In this document: positions 61,106 to 64,000 of the stretch, in pieces
Position numbering within the stretch: the first letter of the stretch is position 1
Layout: the number at the start of each line of letters is the position of its first letter
Origin: CATOSP01 sp965197545
GTDB taxonomy: Bacteria > Chloroflexota > Dehalococcoidia > Lucifugimonadales > UBA3495
Assembly: GCA_965197545.1 (NCBI GenBank)
Contig: CBDANJ010000007.1
Coordinates: 1-64,000 of the forward strand
DNA length: 64,000 bases
Direction: 5' to 3'
Made by a program: the position numbers and the translations under genes
The notes under the pieces: model-generated
Told to the model about the DNA's origin: nothing
What the model saw: only the letters and a program-made list of their open reading frames with translations
Database searches by the model: none

Positions 61106-62545
61106 CTATGCGCGCTGGAATTCCTGGGTCGATGCGGCCATCTGGATCACTTCGGCGATGCGCTGGCGTCCAGCTTGGTCGAGGCTACCGCTCCGTACTC
61201 CGCTGGAGCCTACCGAGGACGCGAAATTAACGAGTTCTTGCCTGGTATCGTCGGAAACGGAGATCGCTCCGATCTGGTCGAGGCACGCGTCCACCAAGCT
61301 CTCCGAGGAGTCCAGCGACACCCCGGCAGCCTCAATCCGGTGGATCATGGCCTGGACTCCGGGCCGGTTGACGTCCCCCAACTGCTGGGAGGAGAAATTG
61401 ATCCTCTCGACCAGTGAGCCGGTGTCGATCCAATCGGCGCCCTGGTGCCAGCCTTCGACGCTGGGAGGGTTGTTCAGGTATTGGCCCATGAATACCGCCT
61501 GCTGGTACCGGTCCAGAATTTCCTTGCGTGGGCGGTCGAATTCGGAGGTCAGCCGCAGCACCCCGGCCACCAGTTCCACCGGGCTCTTGACCTTACGGTA
61601 CCAGGAACCTTGGGCCTTGAAAAACTCGGAATTGAACAACACCCGCAGCATGGCGGAGATGTTGTAGTTGCTCTCGAAATAGGTCTTGGCCAGCAGATCG
61701 ATGGCCGCCGGGTCGGCTGGTTCGGTGTACGGCCATTCCGGGACGGGAGGTTCGTCGGCGACGAAGAAGCTGTACATATGGCGGGCGATGAACCGCGCCG
61801 TTGCTTGCTGCTGGCAGATGATATGCACGACGTCCTCGCCATTTAACCGGCCACGGTGCCCAAGGAACTCCTTCTCGCCGCCGTCGTGGTCTTCCTCGTT
61901 GAACTCGAAGTGCCAGGAGATTCGGCCGTATGGCCAGTCCGAGTCCCGCATGGAGCGCAACTCCATGTATTCCCGGTTGCCCAGGGTCCAGCCGGTGAAG
62001 GCGCGGGCGCACTCCTTGATGTCCTGTTCGGTGTAGTTGCCGACGCCCATGGAGAACAGTTCCAGCAACTCGCGGCCGAAGTTCTCGTTGATGGCGTCCT
62101 TGTGGTTGTCCTGGTTGTCCAACCAGATAATCATCGCCGGGTCTTTGGCTAGCTCCAAGAGGAGGTCGCGGAAGCTGGCCATGCCGTAGCGGCGGAACAT
62201 CCTGATCTGGTCCGAGAGCGCTTTGCCGTGGATCACCTTGGGGTATCCGGTGGCAAAGATGCCGTGCCAGAAAAGAGAGACCTTTTCCCGGAGCGGCGTA
62301 GAGGTCGTCGCCATGCGGTAGAGCCAGTTTTCGCCGGAGGCCTGGGGGCCCATCATCCCGGACAGCTCCGGGTGGAAGCGGCGGATTACGTCGTCTCCCA
62401 TCCTTTGCTCATGGGACTGGTCGAGCAACTGCTCGACGGTAGCCTCGTAACCCCTTACGGCGAATTCCTCCAGTTGGTCGCGGGTCGCGCCGAAACCAGC
62501 CCGGCGCATGAGGTGCGCTATCTGTTCGATATTACGGTTTCCCAT
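61106..62545 (-). CDS. DUF1800 domain protein
   Basis: The 479-residue protein begins with the typical HLMRRAGFGATRDQLEEFA and contains LFWHGIFATGYPKV, ENFGRELLELFSMGVGNYTEQDIKECARAFTGW and HIICQQQATARFIARHMYSFFV. DUF1800 genes are very often followed by DUF1501, and the two products are thought to act together; the role is unknown. GAGAGG lies seven bases before the ATG. It heads this operon. Confidence 0.93.
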   Translation of the reverse strand: MGNRNIEQIAHLMRRAGFGATRDQLEEFAVRGYEATVEQLLDQSHEQRMGDDVIRRFHPELSGMMGPQASGENWLYRMATTSTPLREKVSLFWHGIFATGYPKVIHGKALSDQIRMFRRYGMASFRDLLLELAKDPAMIIWLDNQDNHKDAINENFGRELLELFSMGVGNYTEQDIKECARAFTGWTLGNREYMELRSMRDSDWPYGRISWHFEFNEEDHDGGEKEFLGHRGRLNGEDVVHIICQQQATARFIARHMYSFFVADEPPVPEWPYTEPADPAAIDLLAKTYFESNYNISAMLRVLFNSEFFKAQGSWYRKVKSPVELVAGVLRLTSEFDRPRKEILDRYQQAVFMGQYLNNPPSVEGWHQGADWIDTGSLVERINFSSQQLGDVNRPGVQAMIHRIEAAGVSLDSSESLVDACLDQIGAISVSDDTRQELVNFASSVGSSGVRSGSLDQAGRQRIAEVIQMAASTQEFQRA

Positions 62546-62548
62546 AAG

Positions 62549-62785
62549 CTAACCTCTCAACTTTGACGATTGGATGGCTAGTCTTCCGGTCTTGATGAAA
62601 TCCATGACTTCCGGAGTGCAAGGAAGGCATCGCACACCGCTCGCATCGATTCCAAAAATGTCACAGGCTTCTTCGAGGCGTTTGAGTACCTTTATCACCG
62701 CCACGAACGAAGCCGTTGGTGATGCCCCACTCAAAACTCTCGTTGAACCGGATCTCTTCGTACATCTTTGCAAGCAACTTGCCAA
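62549..62785 (-). CDS. Possible fragment related to the gene at 62807
   Basis: The frame ends with LKRLEEACDIFGIDASGVRCLPCTPEVMDFIKTGR, which matches the last 35 residues of the next protein upstream (RRAEAYERFGVYMDGVRVLPDTPEVQEFLEGR). The N-terminal 40 residues do not correspond. It is probably a degenerate duplicate or a shifted gene; the true start is unclear. Confidence 0.35.
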   Translation of the reverse strand: MASCLQRCTKRSGSTRVLSGASPTASFVAVIKVLKRLEEACDIFGIDASGVRCLPCTPEVMDFIKTGRLAIQSSKLRG

Positions 62786-62806
62786 CCCCAGTTGTCTGCC
62801 GGATCC

Positions 62807-63058
62807 TTAATCATCCCTTCCCTCAAGAAACTCCTGGACTTCTGGAGTGTCTGGCAGGACTCGCACGCCGTCCATGTACACTCCAAACCGCTCGTAGGCT
62901 TCGGCGCGCCGTTTGCGCTGCGCTTCCCTTTCCTTTTCCACGCCCTCGTAATACCGCTTCTTGCGGTATCTCTCTGAAATCAACACGATGGCCTCCACAT
63001 CGGCGAAAACTACAATCGTTACGGCGACAGATATACCTATGCCCTGCCCGATTGCCAT
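62807..63058 (-). CDS. Small membrane protein with basic coiled coil
   Basis: 83 residues with an N-terminal hydrophobic helix (ISVAVTIVVFADVEAIVLI) and a charged helical stretch (YRKKRYYEGVEKEREAQRKRRAEAYERFG). It ends GVRVLPDTPEVQEFLEGRDD. A related C-terminus lies in 62549-62785, so the two appear to be tandem relatives. No family recognised. The ribosome site is poor. Confidence 0.5.
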   Translation of the reverse strand: MAIGQGIGISVAVTIVVFADVEAIVLISERYRKKRYYEGVEKEREAQRKRRAEAYERFGVYMDGVRVLPDTPEVQEFLEGRDD

Positions 63059-63232
63059 AATGGTTTTAGACCAAGGCTCACTTACATCGTAAAATATCTC
63101 ATGCCATGCAACCAGTGCAATGAGTCAGTTGACCAGAACGACCGATAGGATGCAATACAGCGTTAGCCCGTCCGGTTGTTTAGGCAAACTGGCAACTGCC
63201 GAGGGAATGTGATGCAAGGCAGTGGATTCGGG

Positions 63233-63661
63233 TCACTTTGCCTGTTTCGGTATGACTGTCGCTATGGCCCCGCCTGCTCTTCGGTCCTCCTCTTCCATCT
63301 TCCCTTTCCCTTCCTCAGAAAGCGTCCCCTCTTCGACAAGTTGCTCGCACGTATTGGGATTTTCCGCCAGGACACGTCCGATTATTCCGGGTTCACCAAG
63401 CTGCCGTTCTCCCATGACAGTATACTGGCAGATGCCATCAATGCGCTCACCTTGCTGTATGAACCGCGTTCTGTTTTGGATGGGAGGATCATCATCCGGA
63501 GGGTGAGTAATAACGCCATCCCCTCCCAAGTGTGGACCATCTTGCAGGCCATTTCCTTCTGAGACATCTCCAGTCGGGGATAGGACCGCCATTACGGTTA
63601 TCGCTATAGCAATAACCGTAATGGCGGCCAATCCTACCCCAATACCTATCTTTAGTCTCAT
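63233..63661 (-). CDS. Hypothetical membrane-anchored or secreted protein
   Basis: About 142 residues. The N-terminus has a short basic end and one hydrophobic segment (IGIGVGLAAITVIAIAITVMAVL), then a Gly/Asp/Pro-rich region and a mixed C-terminus with two cysteines. The hydrophobic segment is encoded by a 42 bp near-perfect palindrome at 63586-63627. The segment is likely an uncleaved anchor. The function is unknown. Confidence 0.5.
   Translation of the reverse strand: MRLKIGIGVGLAAITVIAIAITVMAVLSPTGDVSEGNGLQDGPHLGGDGVITHPPDDDPPIQNRTRFIQQGERIDGICQYTVMGERQLGEPGIIGRVLAENPNTCEQLVEEGTLSEEGKGKMEEEDRRAGGAIATVIPKQAK
63586..63627. repeat. 42 bp near-perfect palindrome within a coding region
   Basis: CCGCCATTACGGTTATCGCT and AGCAATAACCGTAATGGCGG are inverted repeats of 20 bp with one mismatch, separated by AT. 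The sequence encodes the membrane segment AAITVIAIAITVMA of the gene at 63233-63661. It could form a long hairpin in the mRNA or a DNA cruciform. Confidence 0.8.
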
Positions 63662-63950
63662 CGTCTTTTACCACAACGGTGAGATTATCATCTCGGTCAT
63701 TATTGGCCGACCTAATTCTTCCGTTCGCACAATGGGCGAGAGTTTCAGTGTTGAGATAATCCATGAGGTGAACTGATAGCGAAGATGATTAATTCTCACT
63801 ATCCGTAACGTATTCTTTATGAAGCAACCAACTGCATGGACCGGACACGAACGAATGAGACGCCCACGTATAGCCTCCGGTCCAGTGCCCCGCTACTCTG
63901 ATGTATGGATAGTAAGCGTGATCTGGATGGAAATTCATAGGGGGATCGTT
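63662..63950. other. Non-coding stretch near the window end
   Basis: I see no gene with family resemblance in these 289 bases, and no clear promoter or terminator. Confidence 0.4.
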
Positions 63951-64000
63951 ATGAAAAACGTCACAAACGAAAGGGCGGACTCATTATTCTTCATCCTTTC
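63951..64000 (+). CDS. Possible start of a gene cut by the window end
   Basis: ATG at 63951 with GGGGGA seven bases upstream opens a frame reading MKNVTNERADSLFFIL to the edge. A hydrophobic start is suggested. Too little is visible to name it. Confidence 0.3.
   Translation, partial: MKNVTNERADSLFFIL

Overview
This 64 kb window looks like bacterial chromosome of about 60% GC, probably from an uncultured Chloroflexota of the Dehalococcoidia/SAR202 type. That placement is inferred from gene content: four luciferase-like (LLM) F420/flavin oxidoreductases, a GMC oxidoreductase, an amidase, amidohydrolase and alpha/beta hydrolases, a Rieske protein, lipoprotein solute-binding proteins with Thr/Pro/Ala-rich linkers, and clan AA aspartic proteases. 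It rests on no marker gene. I saw no rRNA, tRNA, CRISPR array or replication origin.

Layout. 0-2 kb: an SDR dehydrogenase, then a frame-broken DUF4258 gene, a YgiT-type zinc-finger gene and an aspartic protease whose stop codon lies in a MITE. 2-15 kb: two paralogous peptide-type ABC importer cassettes on the minus strand (binding protein, DppB-like and DppC-like permeases, no ATPase), each with a strong hairpin between binding protein and permeases. Between them lie a 278 bp non-autonomous element, a decayed IS66 element, a cytochrome P460-like lipoprotein and a membrane-anchored YceI protein. 15-31 kb: metabolic genes (PEP carboxykinase-like protein, LLM oxidoreductase, GH15, VOC protein with an internal stop, SRAP, HAD, hydrolase, DapA-like lyase, MFS exporter, GMC oxidoreductase), two PaREP1-like paralogs and a BNR-repeat protein. 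31-39 kb: an ImmA/DUF4411 toxin-antitoxin-like pair, two LLM enzymes, an amidase, a TPR protein and a dehalogenase-like hydrolase.

38.7-43.3 kb is a scrap yard: a HicB remnant cut by an IS630 element, a GLUG/Fn3/cadherin surface protein broken by indels and a 56 bp palindrome, and an AapJ-like binding protein without its N-terminus. 43.4-50 kb carries intact addB-addA. 50-64 kb holds a methyltransferase, an iron-type binding protein with an unusual helical-repeat spacer, an amidohydrolase, a decayed second aspartic protease beside a second MITE copy, a Rieske protein with an LLM enzyme, and a DUF1800-NHL-DUF1501 operon, ending in small secreted or membrane proteins.

The intact genes suggest a heterotroph that imports peptides or other organic solutes and oxidises or hydrolyses diverse organic compounds. 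The most unusual content is the small mobile DNA: 25 bp palindromic cassettes inserted three times in one transposase, a CTTAG-flanked MITE family found beside both aspartic protease genes, and a 278 bp element and an IS66 element sharing the same 8 bp target repeat. No clearly new multi-gene system was identified; the palindromic cassettes and the MITE/protease association are the best leads.
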